This document shows positions 30,142 to 40,103 of a stretch of DNA of 64,000 nucleotides, piece by piece. This DNA comes from an uncultured Bacteroidota bacterium (lineage in GTDB: Bacteria; Bacteroidota; Bacteroidia; AKYH767-A; OLB10), in contig CAADHD010000025.1 of assembly GCA_900696575.1 (NCBI GenBank), forward strand, positions 21,753 to 85,752, written 5' to 3'. How positions within the stretch are numbered: the stretch's first letter is position 1; each line of letters starts with the position of its first letter. A program made the position numbers and the translations under genes. Below the pieces are notes generated by a model. That model worked only from the letters and a program-made list of their open reading frames with translations, was not told the DNA's origin and ran no database searches.

Positions 30142-31419
30142 ATGAAGCAGGGAGAGATACGTAACCCTTTCAACTTTTTAGTAATAGTGGCTTCACTGGG
30201 TTACTTTGTTGATATCTATGATCTTATTTTGTTCAATGTAATCAAGAAAGAAAGTCTCGAAGCCTTGGGGCTTGGCGGTGGAGATTACGAAAGCAATGAA
30301 ATTTTTCTATTCAACTGCCAGATGATCGGCATGCTGATTGGCGGAATTATATGGGGAGTAATGGGTGATAAAATCGGGAGGTTAAAAGTTTTATTCGGAT
30401 CCATTTTACTTTATTCTTCCGCTAACATTGCCAATGCCTTTACAACGGATTTAACTACCTATGCCATTGTGCGGTTTCTTGCCGGGCTCGGATTAGCAGG
30501 TGAATTGGGTGCAGGAATTACCTTGGTAGTTGAAACCATGCATAAAGAATTCCGCGGTTACGGAACTATGATTATCGTAACATTCGGTGCTTTAGGAGCT
30601 GTTTTCGCAAGCATTGTTGGCAAAGAAGGAGCATTGTTTGCCGGTTGGTTCAACCAGATTACGGGTGCCAGCTTTGCCGGCTGGCAAATGGCTTATATTG
30701 TTGGAGGAGGATTGGGTTTACTGCTGTTATTTTTAAGGATTGGAACGATCGAGTCAGGCATGTATAAGCAACTGGAAATGGATAAACATGTTTCCAGAGG
30801 AGATTTAAAAATCATATTCGGAAAAAAAGAAAACCTGCTTAAGTACCTCAACTGCATCATGATTGGATTACCCATCTGGTTTATTATTGGAGTACTCATT
30901 GCTTTATCAGTTGGCATCACCCGCGAAACCGGAATTGAAAATGTTGTTACCGGTACTGCCATCATGTATGCCTACATCGGTTTATCGGTAGGCGATTTAT
31001 TAAGCGGTTTGCTTAGTCAGTATTTCCGTTCCAGAAAAAAAGTGGTAATCAGCTATCTGCTTTCCTCTTTTGTGCTTATTTTAATTTACCTCTTTCCGTT
31101 TAGCAAATCACTCGCATCATTTTACTTACTTTGTTTCCTGTTAGGGTGTGCAACGGGATATTGGGCATTGTTTGTTACCATTGCTTCTGAGCAATTTGGA
31201 ACCAACATCCGGAGTACGGTTACCAATACAGTTCCTAATTTTGTAAGAGGCTCTGTAGTGCCCATCACCTTGCTTTACAAAACGCTGGAGACGGTTTTTC
31301 AGTCGCGGGTTTACAGTGCTCTTGCCGTAGGAACCATTTGCATTGTGCTGGCTTTCTACGCAATTCTTTCAGTAAAGGAAACATTCAGCAAAGATTTGAA
31401 CTACATAGAAGAATGCTGA
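30142..31419 (+). CDS. MFS transporter
   Basis: 12-TM pattern, GDKIGRLKVLFGSILLYS, RFLAGLGLAGELGAGITL. Confidence 0.92.
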   Translation: MKQGEIRNPFNFLVIVASLGYFVDIYDLILFNVIKKESLEALGLGGGDYESNEIFLFNCQMIGMLIGGIIWGVMGDKIGRLKVLFGSILLYSSANIANAFTTDLTTYAIVRFLAGLGLAGELGAGITLVVETMHKEFRGYGTMIIVTFGALGAVFASIVGKEGALFAGWFNQITGASFAGWQMAYIVGGGLGLLLLFLRIGTIESGMYKQLEMDKHVSRGDLKIIFGKKENLLKYLNCIMIGLPIWFIIGVLIALSVGITRETGIENVVTGTAIMYAYIGLSVGDLLSGLLSQYFRSRKKVVISYLLSSFVLILIYLFPFSKSLASFYLLCFLLGCATGYWALFVTIASEQFGTNIRSTVTNTVPNFVRGSVVPITLLYKTLETVFQSRVYSALAVGTICIVLAFYAILSVKETFSKDLNYIEEC

Positions 31420-31775
31420 AGAAAATATTAGTGATTGGTGCCAGTGAAAACCCGGCACGCTATTCATTTATGGCCGTAAACCGATTGCTTATGTCAGGCT
31501 ATGAGGTAATAGCGGTGGGAGTTAAAAAAGGAAAGATAAGAGAGGTTAATATTATTACGGAAATGAATGCGGTTGAAGCTGTGCATACCGTTACTCTTTA
31601 TATCAACCCTATACATCAGGAAGCCTATTACGATGCTATATTGAAATTAAAACCCCAAAGAGTCATTTTCAATCCTGGGGCAGAGAACCCCGATTTTGAA
31701 GAGCAATTGCAAAAAGCCGGAATTGAAACCGTGCAAGCCTGCACTTTGGTAATGCTTTCAACCGGCCAGTTTTGA
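31413..31775 (+). CDS. CoA-binding (Rossmann) domain protein
   Basis: MLKKILVIGASENPARYSFMAVNRLLMSGYEVIAVG...NPGAENPDFEEQLQKAGIE; overlaps MFS stop. Confidence 0.88.
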   Translation: MLKKILVIGASENPARYSFMAVNRLLMSGYEVIAVGVKKGKIREVNIITEMNAVEAVHTVTLYINPIHQEAYYDAILKLKPQRVIFNPGAENPDFEEQLQKAGIETVQACTLVMLSTGQF

Positions 31776-31821
31776 GAATTCAACCGGTCATTTATAAACG
31801 TGCGTATAACGAGTGCCGATT

Positions 31822-32502
31822 TTAATTCTGTGAAAACACCCTTCCGGTTTCGCAACGGATTATACGGCCGGGAAAATTTTCAATCAATGAATAATTGTGC
31901 GTAGCCATAATGGCAGCGGTTCCGGTTTTGGTTATGTCATGCAGCAATGCCATAATTTCCCTGGTAGTTTCCGGATCCAGATTGCCGCTGGGTTCATCGG
32001 CAAGAATTACATCAGGATGATTAAGAAGCGCGCGCGCAATGACTACACGCTGCTGCTCGCCACCACTGAGTTCATGCGGCATTTTAAATCCTTTGGTTGA
32101 CAGGCCAACCATGGCAAGTGTTTCCTGAATACGGTCATCCATTTTTTGTTTGTCGGTCCAGCCTGTAGCTTTAAGTACAAACAAAAGGTTTTCGCGAACT
32201 GTCCTGTCGCTCAGTAACTGAAAATCCTGAAAAACAATACCAAGTTTTCTGCGCAGGTAAGGAATTTGTTTTGATTTAAGTTTAGTTAAATCAAAACCTG
32301 CTATATAGCCTGATCCTTGATTTATTTTCAACTCTCCGTAAAGTGCTTTTAACAAGCTGCTTTTTCCGCTTCCCGTTTTGCCAATGAGATAAACAAATTC
32401 TCCTTTATTTACCGTTAACGAAACTTCCGAAAGAATAAGGTTCTTTTTCTGAAATACATTTACTTTTTCTAAGCTGATGACCATTGTGTTATTGTTTTCC
32501 AT
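31822..32502 (-). CDS. ftsE: FtsE-like ABC transporter ATP-binding protein
   Basis: Walker A GKTGSGKSSLLKALYG, LSGGEQQRVVIARALL, Walker B DVILADEPSGNLDPETT. Confidence 0.88.
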   Translation of the reverse strand: MENNNTMVISLEKVNVFQKKNLILSEVSLTVNKGEFVYLIGKTGSGKSSLLKALYGELKINQGSGYIAGFDLTKLKSKQIPYLRRKLGIVFQDFQLLSDRTVRENLLFVLKATGWTDKQKMDDRIQETLAMVGLSTKGFKMPHELSGGEQQRVVIARALLNHPDVILADEPSGNLDPETTREIMALLHDITKTGTAAIMATHNYSLIENFPGRIIRCETGRVFSQN

Positions 32503-32505
32503 TTG

Positions 32506-32709
32506 TTACCAATCTATTTTTATAACCTTGCCATAAGGCATGGAATTGAGTTGATTCATTATTTCATCTTCCTTCATAGACAATCCAAGTTTTGCAATGG
32601 CTTTTTCGGGTCTGTCAAGCCGGAAGTAGGCAATCAGGGTAAAATCGTTATCGCGAATCTGAACATAATCAGGAATACGGGCTTTCCCTTTAATTTTCAG
32701 CACATACAT
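32506..32709 (-). CDS. Small conserved hypothetical protein
   Basis: 67-aa ORF directly upstream of ftsE (MYVLKIKGKARIPDYVQIRDNDFTLIAYFRLDRPEKA). Confidence 0.6.
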   Translation of the reverse strand: MYVLKIKGKARIPDYVQIRDNDFTLIAYFRLDRPEKAIAKLGLSMKEDEIMNQLNSMPYGKVIKIDW

Positions 32710-32786
32710 ACGGAAGCAAACTTAAGCCGAAGAATCAGCATTGAAAGGAATTTACATTAAGGAAATCAACAACCTCATGAACAGCA

Positions 32787-33614
32787 TTATTGGTTGCTGG
32801 TGATGATTGTGCGATGAGGAAAGGAGATTCCAACATTGTTTTTCCTGAATTCTTCAACCAACATAAACCGGAGGTCGCTTTTAACTGTTTCAACAAAAAA
32901 CATATTGGATGTCCAGAACAGAAGGTCAAAAACAAAACCTGATTCATTAAAATCGTAGAACCTGACTTTAGGTGCAGGTTTATCAAGAACATCTTTATGC
33001 CCCTGGGCAATTTCCAAAAGAATTTTTTTCACCTTATGAATATCGGTATCTGCTCCAACCGTAAATCGGATATAAAACCGAGTTCGGTCTGTAGTCTGAT
33101 GGCTCCAGTTCACCACATTGTCTGATACTAATTTTGAGTTAGGAACAATAATCGTTACTCCGTCTCTTGTTTCAATACGTGAGGTGCGCAGTCCAATATG
33201 TTTAACCCTTCCGACTACCGACTCAATCTCTACGATATTCCCTACCTGAAGTGTTCCTTCAAATAAAATAATGATACCGCTTACAAAGTCGTTGAATGTA
33301 TGCTGCAAACCAAAGCCAATGCCTACAAGTAAAGCGGCAGAACCTGCCGTAAGCACTGTAAGGTTTATACCAAGAACAGCGAGTATTAAAAAGGCTGCAA
33401 TTACATAAATAAAGTACCTGAACAACTGAGCCAATGAATGATATCTGCCTTCAGCACCTGCCTCCTCTTTTCCGGCCCGCTTAATCAGGAGCTTTTTGAA
33501 AACGGAGGTAATAATGTAAGCACCAAGAATTATAAAAATAACCTTGCCGGCATCAAAAACAGTCAGCGAAAACTGTTTGGAATTTATGAGCTGATAATCC
33601 AGTATTGAAAACAC
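32787..33614 (-). CDS. MscS-type mechanosensitive channel
   Basis: GSAALLVGIGFGLQHTFNDFVSGIIILFEGTLQVGNIVEIESVVGRVKHIGLRTSRIETRDGVTIIVPNSKL. Confidence 0.94.
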   Translation of the reverse strand: MFSILDYQLINSKQFSLTVFDAGKVIFIILGAYIITSVFKKLLIKRAGKEEAGAEGRYHSLAQLFRYFIYVIAAFLILAVLGINLTVLTAGSAALLVGIGFGLQHTFNDFVSGIIILFEGTLQVGNIVEIESVVGRVKHIGLRTSRIETRDGVTIIVPNSKLVSDNVVNWSHQTTDRTRFYIRFTVGADTDIHKVKKILLEIAQGHKDVLDKPAPKVRFYDFNESGFVFDLLFWTSNMFFVETVKSDLRFMLVEEFRKNNVGISFPHRTIITSNQ

Positions 33615-33650
33615 CGGATAAAAGTAAAAATAGTTGCATTATTGCACAGT

Positions 33651-34844
33651 ATGATCAAAACAAAAGATTTACTGCTATTCGAAAAGGCCGCCAATTTCAT
33701 TAAGATCTACAGTGGTGATACTTCCTTAGCCGAAAGCCTGCGTACTCATTTTAAGATTCACAAGAACATGGGAGTGAATGACAGGCGAAGGTTCAGCCAG
33801 ATAATTTATAGTTACTACAGGACAGGCAGATTGCTTAACGGAAATAACCTGGAAGAAAACCTGATGCTTTCTTCATTTCTGCTTGGTACAGAAGAAACCA
33901 TGATTATTAAAGCTGTGTGTAGTACATTTTCATTTATTAAAGCGGATGCATTTGTAAAGCCCATCGAAGAGAAAGTAAAGTTTTTAGTGGATAATAAAAT
34001 TATTAATACCGATACTAAAATTTTCCCATACCCTGAATTACTCAGTAAAGAGGTAGATGAAGATGCCTATTCATGGAGCCTATTCAGGCAATCACTGGCA
34101 TTTATAAGGGTCAGAAAAAACTTTATTAAGGAAGTACTGGAAGAGTTGAAACAGAATGATATAGAGCCGTTAGTTTCTGAAAGAAATGATGAATGCCTAG
34201 GTTTTGAACCGGCCTCCAAGTTAACGCTTCTTGATTCATTTGAAAAAGGAAAATTTGTGATTCAGGACAAAAATTCGCAGCGCACGCTTGACGATCTTCC
34301 CGTATTGAAGCCAACCGATTACTGGTGGGATTGTTGCTGCGGGGCAGGAGGGAAAAGCTTATTGTTTAAAGAAAAATTCAGCACTAACAGAATTGTGTTA
34401 TCCGATTCGCGCAAATCGGTTCTTGAAAATGCTAAAATTCGTATGCAGCAAGCCGGATATGACCGACCTGAAATCATGCAGATTAATCTGGAAAATGGCG
34501 GAGCGCCACAAAATTTTATAAACAAGTTTGACGGCATTATTGCTGATGTTCCCTGTTCCGGTTCAGGTACCTGGGCGCGCTCTCCTGAACAGGTTTACTT
34601 TTTCAGGCCTTTTGCTTTAAAGGAATTTGTTGAAAAACAACAAAGAATTCTTGATAATATACATCCTTGCTTGAAAAAAGGTGGCTACCTGCTTTATATT
34701 ACCTGTTCGGTATTTAAAGATGAAAATGAAGCCATGGTTGACCGAATTATCAATTCGAGATATGAACTGAAGAGCATGAAATTGTTAGGAGGCTGGAATC
34801 ACAATTCAGATTCTTTATTCACGGCAATGCTTAAGAAAAAGTGA
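33651..34844 (+). CDS. RsmB/NOP family RNA (cytosine-5) methyltransferase
   Basis: WWDCCCGAGGKSLLF, IIADVPCSGSGTWARSPE, LKKGGYLLYITCSVFKDENEA. Confidence 0.9.
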   Translation: MIKTKDLLLFEKAANFIKIYSGDTSLAESLRTHFKIHKNMGVNDRRRFSQIIYSYYRTGRLLNGNNLEENLMLSSFLLGTEETMIIKAVCSTFSFIKADAFVKPIEEKVKFLVDNKIINTDTKIFPYPELLSKEVDEDAYSWSLFRQSLAFIRVRKNFIKEVLEELKQNDIEPLVSERNDECLGFEPASKLTLLDSFEKGKFVIQDKNSQRTLDDLPVLKPTDYWWDCCCGAGGKSLLFKEKFSTNRIVLSDSRKSVLENAKIRMQQAGYDRPEIMQINLENGGAPQNFINKFDGIIADVPCSGSGTWARSPEQVYFFRPFALKEFVEKQQRILDNIHPCLKKGGYLLYITCSVFKDENEAMVDRIINSRYELKSMKLLGGWNHNSDSLFTAMLKKK

Positions 34845-34947
34845 TTTTCAATTTCATTTGCATTTGATTTTAATCTTTTTGACTTACACAGAGAGCTGAA
34901 TGTTTCTGCCTACCTTTGCCGAAACATCGCAGAAAATCCAATCTCTT

Positions 34948-37332
34948 ATGAAAAAACTTATACTGCTGCTGGCATGCAGTTTCATTGTATTGCATAGCCA
35001 TTCGCAAAATCAAAATCTCACACTCAGAGCAAATCTGCCTTACAGCAGTGTCTTATCAAACATTGGCGGATATGTTGATAATTTCGGAAATGAATATGCA
35101 CTGGTAGGTTGGGATGACGGGCTTTCCATTGTTGATGTAACAGTTCCGACAAATCCCATTATTAAGTTTCAGGTAAACGGGCCTACCTCAGCCTGGCGTG
35201 AAGTAAAAACATGGTTGCATTATGCCTATGTAACTACCGAAGGAGGAAACAGCGGCCTTCAGATTATCAATCTTCAATACTTACCTGATTCTGTACAAGT
35301 AAAAACATGGAAAGGCAACGGTGCTATCAATAATCAGTTAAATACCATTCATGCCCTGCATATTGATAATGGATTTGTTTATCTCTATGGAAGCAATCTG
35401 TTTAACGGTGCCGCATTAATTTGCGATTTGAACAATGACCCGTGGAATCCGAATTACTTAGGCCATACGCCAACACAGGGTAACAACAACAGTTATGTGC
35501 ATGACGGTTATGTACGAAATGACACTTTGTATGCCGGGCATATTTATGCCGGTGAAATGCGGATTTATAATTGTATAAACAAAGCCAATCCTGTATTGCT
35601 TGCCACACAAGTTACACCCGGAGAGTTTACACATAATACATGGCTTACACAGGACAGCAGATATGTATTAACCACTGATGAGGTAAACAATTCATATCTT
35701 GTTTCTTATGACATTTCCGACTTGCAGAACATACAGGAAGTGGCAAGGTTTCAAACAACGCCCGGTTCCAATTCCATTGTACACAATACCCATGTTTTAT
35801 CTGTGAACGGAGGAGAGTTTGCCGTTACCTCATGGTATAAAGACGGTGTCGTTATCAATGATGTTACACGACCTCAGAATTTAGTTCAGGTAGGGCGCTA
35901 TGATACCTACACACAGGGAAGCGGTGGCGGGTTTAACGGTTGCTGGGGTGTTTATCCGTTTCTGCCAAGCGGTACAATTGTAGCTTCCGATATTGATAAC
36001 GGCTTGTTCGTACTAACCCCCACTTATGTTCGTGCATGTTATCTTGAAGGAATAGTAACTGACAGTGTAACCGGATTACCTATCAACAATGCTTCTGTTC
36101 AGATAACTTCTTTATCCATTACTGTTAATTCGAAAATTTCTGGCGATTACAAAACCGGTACAGCTCAGGCGGGAACTTATTCGGTTACGGTTACCAAAGC
36201 CGGTTATTTCCCAAAAACTATTACAGGAGTTACCTTGAATAACGGAGTAGTAACTATTCTTGATGTAGAACTTTCTCCACTCTCAACAGTTGTCCTTACC
36301 GGACAGGTTATTGATGCCGTAACACAAAATCCGGTTCCTAATGCTCATGTGTCCATTACCAATTCGCAATACCAGTACACCGGGCTAGCTGATGCCAACG
36401 GAAATTTTATATTCAGCAATTTTATATCAGCGACCTATGATATTTCTGCAGGCCAGTGGGGATGGAGAACTAACTGTTCCAATCAAAACATAACCGGAAC
36501 CCAACCTGTAACCATTGCCTTGGATCGCGGCTATTATGATGACTTTATTTTTGATTTCAACTGGTCCATAAGTGGTGTTTCGTCTAACAGTTGGGAAAGA
36601 GGCGAACCGGTTGGCACAACATCTCAGGGAACACCGGCCAATCCTAATTTTGATGTAACGAATGATTGCGGTGATCAGGCTTATGTAACGGATAATGGTG
36701 GCGGGGGTGCATGGGATAATGATGTGGATGGTGGAAATACCGTTCTAATTTCTCCTGTTTTCAATGCTACACTTTATACTGATCCTGTGGTAAAATACTA
36801 CCGTTGGTTTGCTAATCTTGGTAACAATGGCGGAGGTCCACCTGATGATACCATGACAGTAAAACTGACCAATGGCGTTACAACTGTTACTTTAGAAACC
36901 ATTCTTAATAATACCCCGGGCAACAGTGCCTGGCAGGCAAGAACGTTTAATGTATCTCAGTTTTTAGCCCCAACTGCCAACATGCAAATCATTATTGAAA
37001 CGGCCGACTGGGGTCCGGTATTTAACATTGTGGAAGGAGCCTTTGATAAGTTTGAAGTGGTGGAAGGGCCATTGGCTGTTAATGAAATTTCAGATGGCGA
37101 TTGGATGATGGTTTATCCGAACCCATTCAGCAATGAAGTGAATATTAAACTGAATGGAAATCAAAACGGAATTGTTTCTGTAAGCGACATTAGCGGAAGA
37201 ATTGTAAAGTCAATGTCTGTATCATCAACTTTTTGTAAGATGAGTACCGAAGATTTATCAGCCGGAACCTATTTTATTGAATTGAAACTTAATTCAGGAT
37301 TTACTGAACGAATCAAGGCGGTAAAACAATAA
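34948..37332 (+). CDS. Choice-of-anchor B family secreted protein with carboxypeptidase-regulatory-like domains and T9SS C-terminal signal
   Basis: LVGWDDGLSIVDVTVPTNP, GCWGVYPFLPSGTIVASDIDNGLFVL, two CarboxypepD_reg-like units, MMVYPNPFSNEVNIKLNG tail. Confidence 0.88.
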   Translation: MKKLILLLACSFIVLHSHSQNQNLTLRANLPYSSVLSNIGGYVDNFGNEYALVGWDDGLSIVDVTVPTNPIIKFQVNGPTSAWREVKTWLHYAYVTTEGGNSGLQIINLQYLPDSVQVKTWKGNGAINNQLNTIHALHIDNGFVYLYGSNLFNGAALICDLNNDPWNPNYLGHTPTQGNNNSYVHDGYVRNDTLYAGHIYAGEMRIYNCINKANPVLLATQVTPGEFTHNTWLTQDSRYVLTTDEVNNSYLVSYDISDLQNIQEVARFQTTPGSNSIVHNTHVLSVNGGEFAVTSWYKDGVVINDVTRPQNLVQVGRYDTYTQGSGGGFNGCWGVYPFLPSGTIVASDIDNGLFVLTPTYVRACYLEGIVTDSVTGLPINNASVQITSLSITVNSKISGDYKTGTAQAGTYSVTVTKAGYFPKTITGVTLNNGVVTILDVELSPLSTVVLTGQVIDAVTQNPVPNAHVSITNSQYQYTGLADANGNFIFSNFISATYDISAGQWGWRTNCSNQNITGTQPVTIALDRGYYDDFIFDFNWSISGVSSNSWERGEPVGTTSQGTPANPNFDVTNDCGDQAYVTDNGGGGAWDNDVDGGNTVLISPVFNATLYTDPVVKYYRWFANLGNNGGGPPDDTMTVKLTNGVTTVTLETILNNTPGNSAWQARTFNVSQFLAPTANMQIIIETADWGPVFNIVEGAFDKFEVVEGPLAVNEISDGDWMMVYPNPFSNEVNIKLNGNQNGIVSVSDISGRIVKSMSVSSTFCKMSTEDLSAGTYFIELKLNSGFTERIKAVKQ

Positions 37333-37352
37333 CATACTGATAGAAAGATAAT

Positions 37353-37396
37353 AAAAGCCTGCATTTTATATGCAGGCTTTTGCATTAAATGCAAAA
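37353..37396. terminator. Bidirectional terminator: tandem, partly overlapping hairpins
   Basis: AAAAGCCTGCA-ttttata-TGCAGGCTTTT then TTTTGCAT-taa-ATGCAAAA between convergent genes. Confidence 0.8.
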
Positions 37397-37402
37397 GACT
37401 TT

Positions 37403-39805
37403 TTAATTTCTTAGAGGCTTTCCGGTGGTAAGAATTGATTGAATCCGCTCCAGGGTTTTCCTTTCTCCGCACAGCGAAAGGAAAGCTTCTCTTTCTAAAT
37501 CCAACAGATATTGTTCACTGACAAGGGCAGGAGCAGACAAATCACCACCGCAAAGTATGTATCCTAATTTTTCGGAGAGAAATTTATCGTATTCCGTTAT
37601 GTAATTTCCGGCAAGCATGGCATTGGCCCCGGCATACACCATTCCCAAACCTGATTTACCAAGTACACGGATGTCTTTTCGTTCAATCGGCCTGACATAT
37701 CCTGCTTCAGCCAACCTGATTGCTGCGTTCTTTGCTTCGGTAAGCAGTCTGCTTTTACTCATACAAACTTCGTCATGTCCAGTGCGAAGAATTCCGAGGT
37801 CAAAAGCTTCATGTGCAGAGGTAGAAACTTTGGCCTGGCCAATGGTAAGAAACCGCTGACGCAGTACATTTAATTCAATATCGCCTTCTTTCAATTCATC
37901 CGAAAAACGAACAGCAAATTCTTTTGATCCGCCACCTCCGGGAATTAAGCCAACGCCAAACTCAACCATACCGGTGTATGTTTCAGCAGCAGCTACAACC
38001 TTATCGGCATGCAAGGTCATTTCACAGCCGCCTCCCAAACTTAAACCGTGAGGAGCAACAACAGCAGGAACGGAAGAATAGCGCACCCTCATATTCATAT
38101 TTTGAAAAGCACGAATGGCATAATCAATCTCGTCAAATTCCTGTTCAATAGCCAGCATGTAAATCAAAGCAAGGTTGGCACCTGCCGAAAAATTCTGTCC
38201 TTCATTTCCGATTACCAATCCGCGGAAATCCTTTTCGGCAATATCAATGGCTTTATTAACTGCTTCGATTACTTCACCGCCAATGGTATTCATCTTGGTA
38301 TGCCACTCCACGCCTAAAATGCCATCTCCCAGATCAATCACATCAGCGCCTGCATTTTTCCAAACGGTTGCATGGCGTCTCTTATCGAGCATAACCAAAC
38401 TCCGCTGTTCTTCAACAATCTGATAGGTTTTGGAAGTTAATTGATAATAAGCCCTGAAGTTATTTTCGTAAATGTAAAAACTGTTTTTGCCTTCCTTCAG
38501 AAAATCATAGACCCATGCAGCCGGTTTATGCCCCTGCTTTTCCATCATCTCTACCGTTTCATTTATACCCAAAGCTTCCCACATTTCAAACGGGCCGAGT
38601 TCCCAACCAAAACCGCTTTTCATGGCCATGTCAATCTGGTAAAAGTGATCTGCTATTTCAGGAATTCGGTGCGAAACGTAACTAAACAAAGAGGTGAATG
38701 ATCTCCGGTAAAACTCACCGGCTGCATCTTTACCCGCAACTAAAACCTTGAGTCGTTCTTTCAGGTTATCAATGTTTTTGGCCTGATCAAGCGTAGTGAA
38801 TTTGGTTTTCGATTGTGGTTTGTATTCCAGCGTTTTTAAATCGAGCGAAAGGATTTCTGTTTTACCCGATGCATCTTTCGTCTTCTTGTAAAATCCCTGT
38901 TTGGTTTTATCGCCCAGCCATTTGTTATCAGCCATTTTCTGAATGTAAGCAGGGATTTTAAAAAGTTCCCTTGCTTCATCATCTTTGCAATTCTGATATA
39001 AACCATTGGCTACATGCACAAGGGTATCAAGCCCTACCACATCGCAGGTTCTGAAGGTGGCTGACTTGGGCCTGCCGATAATCGGTCCTGTAAGTTTATC
39101 AATGTCTTCAACCGTTAAACCGTTGCTTTCCATATCATGAAACAAAGCCATGATGCCCAATACACCCACACGGTTTGCAATGAATGCCGGTGAGTCTTTA
39201 CACAATACCGTTGTTTTTCCTAGAACAACATTTCCAAAGAGCATCAGAAATTCAATGACAGATTCATCGGTCTCCTTTGTCGGAATAATTTCGAGTAACG
39301 GCAGGTATCGTGGCGGATTGAAAAAGTGAGTACCGCAGAAATGTTTTCGGAAATCATCGCTTCTCCCTTCCAGCATCAGATGAACAGGAATGCCGGAAGT
39401 GTTTGTTGTAACCAAAGTTCCGTGCTTGCGGTGACTTTCAACCTGCTCAAATACTTTTTTCTTTATGTCAAGATTTTCGACTACAGCTTCAAGTACCCAG
39501 TCGCATGAATTTATCTTCTGCATATCATCCTCAAAATTTCCGGTTGTGATTCTTGACGCATAAGATTTTTTGAAGAGGGGCGAAGGATTGGAATCTACGG
39601 CCGCTTTCAGACTGCTGTTTACAATTCGGTTTCGCACAACAGAAGAATCCGGTGTAAGTCCTTTTTTCTTTTCATCCTCCATCAGTTCCTTAGGAGCAAT
39701 ATCGAGCAACAACACTTCAAAGCCGGCATTGGCAAAATGGCAGGCAATGCGTGATCCCATTATGCCCGATCCCAGCACGGCTGCTTTTTTTATTTTTCTG
39801 TTCAT
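37403..39805 (-). CDS. 3-hydroxyacyl-CoA dehydrogenase / enoyl-CoA hydratase bifunctional protein (HAD N-terminal, ECH C-terminal; FadN-like order)
   Basis: AAVLGSGIMGSRIACHFANAGF, GTHFFNPPRYLPLLEIIP, C-terminal FSAGANLALI...GLSLGGGCEMTLHADKVVAAAETYTGMVEFGVGLIPGGGG. Confidence 0.95.
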   Translation of the reverse strand: MNRKIKKAAVLGSGIMGSRIACHFANAGFEVLLLDIAPKELMEDEKKKGLTPDSSVVRNRIVNSSLKAAVDSNPSPLFKKSYASRITTGNFEDDMQKINSCDWVLEAVVENLDIKKKVFEQVESHRKHGTLVTTNTSGIPVHLMLEGRSDDFRKHFCGTHFFNPPRYLPLLEIIPTKETDESVIEFLMLFGNVVLGKTTVLCKDSPAFIANRVGVLGIMALFHDMESNGLTVEDIDKLTGPIIGRPKSATFRTCDVVGLDTLVHVANGLYQNCKDDEARELFKIPAYIQKMADNKWLGDKTKQGFYKKTKDASGKTEILSLDLKTLEYKPQSKTKFTTLDQAKNIDNLKERLKVLVAGKDAAGEFYRRSFTSLFSYVSHRIPEIADHFYQIDMAMKSGFGWELGPFEMWEALGINETVEMMEKQGHKPAAWVYDFLKEGKNSFYIYENNFRAYYQLTSKTYQIVEEQRSLVMLDKRRHATVWKNAGADVIDLGDGILGVEWHTKMNTIGGEVIEAVNKAIDIAEKDFRGLVIGNEGQNFSAGANLALIYMLAIEQEFDEIDYAIRAFQNMNMRVRYSSVPAVVAPHGLSLGGGCEMTLHADKVVAAAETYTGMVEFGVGLIPGGGGSKEFAVRFSDELKEGDIELNVLRQRFLTIGQAKVSTSAHEAFDLGILRTGHDEVCMSKSRLLTEAKNAAIRLAEAGYVRPIERKDIRVLGKSGLGMVYAGANAMLAGNYITEYDKFLSEKLGYILCGGDLSAPALVSEQYLLDLEREAFLSLCGERKTLERIQSILTTGKPLRN

Positions 39806-39932
39806 CAGTATTTTTTTCGGGTGCTAAAAGTAATCACCCGATTATATCCATCTTCTTCAACAGTCTCACAGTTCTGCCTCAATTGTTAACAACCATACAG
39901 CTCTCCTGACTTTTAGTTATTTCAGATCAATC

Positions 39933-39950
39933 CTTAGTATAAGTACTAAG
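39933..39950. repeat. 18-bp palindrome CTTAGTA-TAAG-TACTAAG in divergent intergenic region
   Basis: Perfect 7-bp arms with 4-nt centre between the HAD/ECH gene and padR. Confidence 0.55.
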
Positions 39951-40030
39951 CCATTTAACTAAGAAGCCCTTTATCACATCAAAATGTAAAGAAGTTAAAT
40001 ATCTGATTTGCAAAGAGTTAAAAATTAATT

Positions 40031-40055
40031 ATGTACTTTGTATTGCATAGTACAT
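40031..40055. promoter_or_regulatory. Candidate PadR operator ATGTACT-N11-AGTACAT
   Basis: Perfect 7-bp inverted repeat containing the -33 TTG of the padR promoter. Confidence 0.6.
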
Positions 40056-40074
40056 TTTTATGAATATATCTTTG
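40043..40074 (+). promoter_or_regulatory. Bacteroidota promoter for padR-pspC operon (TTG-N21-TATCTTTG)
   Basis: -33 TTG at 40043, -7 TATCTTTG at 40067-40074, 30 nt before start codon. Confidence 0.65.
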
Positions 40075-40103
40075 CAGTGCAATAAAACAAAAAGAAAAAT
40101 CAA

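Noticed and set aside
31822-32502. ABC ATPase as GldA partner of gldF/gldG
   Set aside because: Motifs and length fit FtsE; it lies 27 kb away on the other strand, so GldA is presumably elsewhere.
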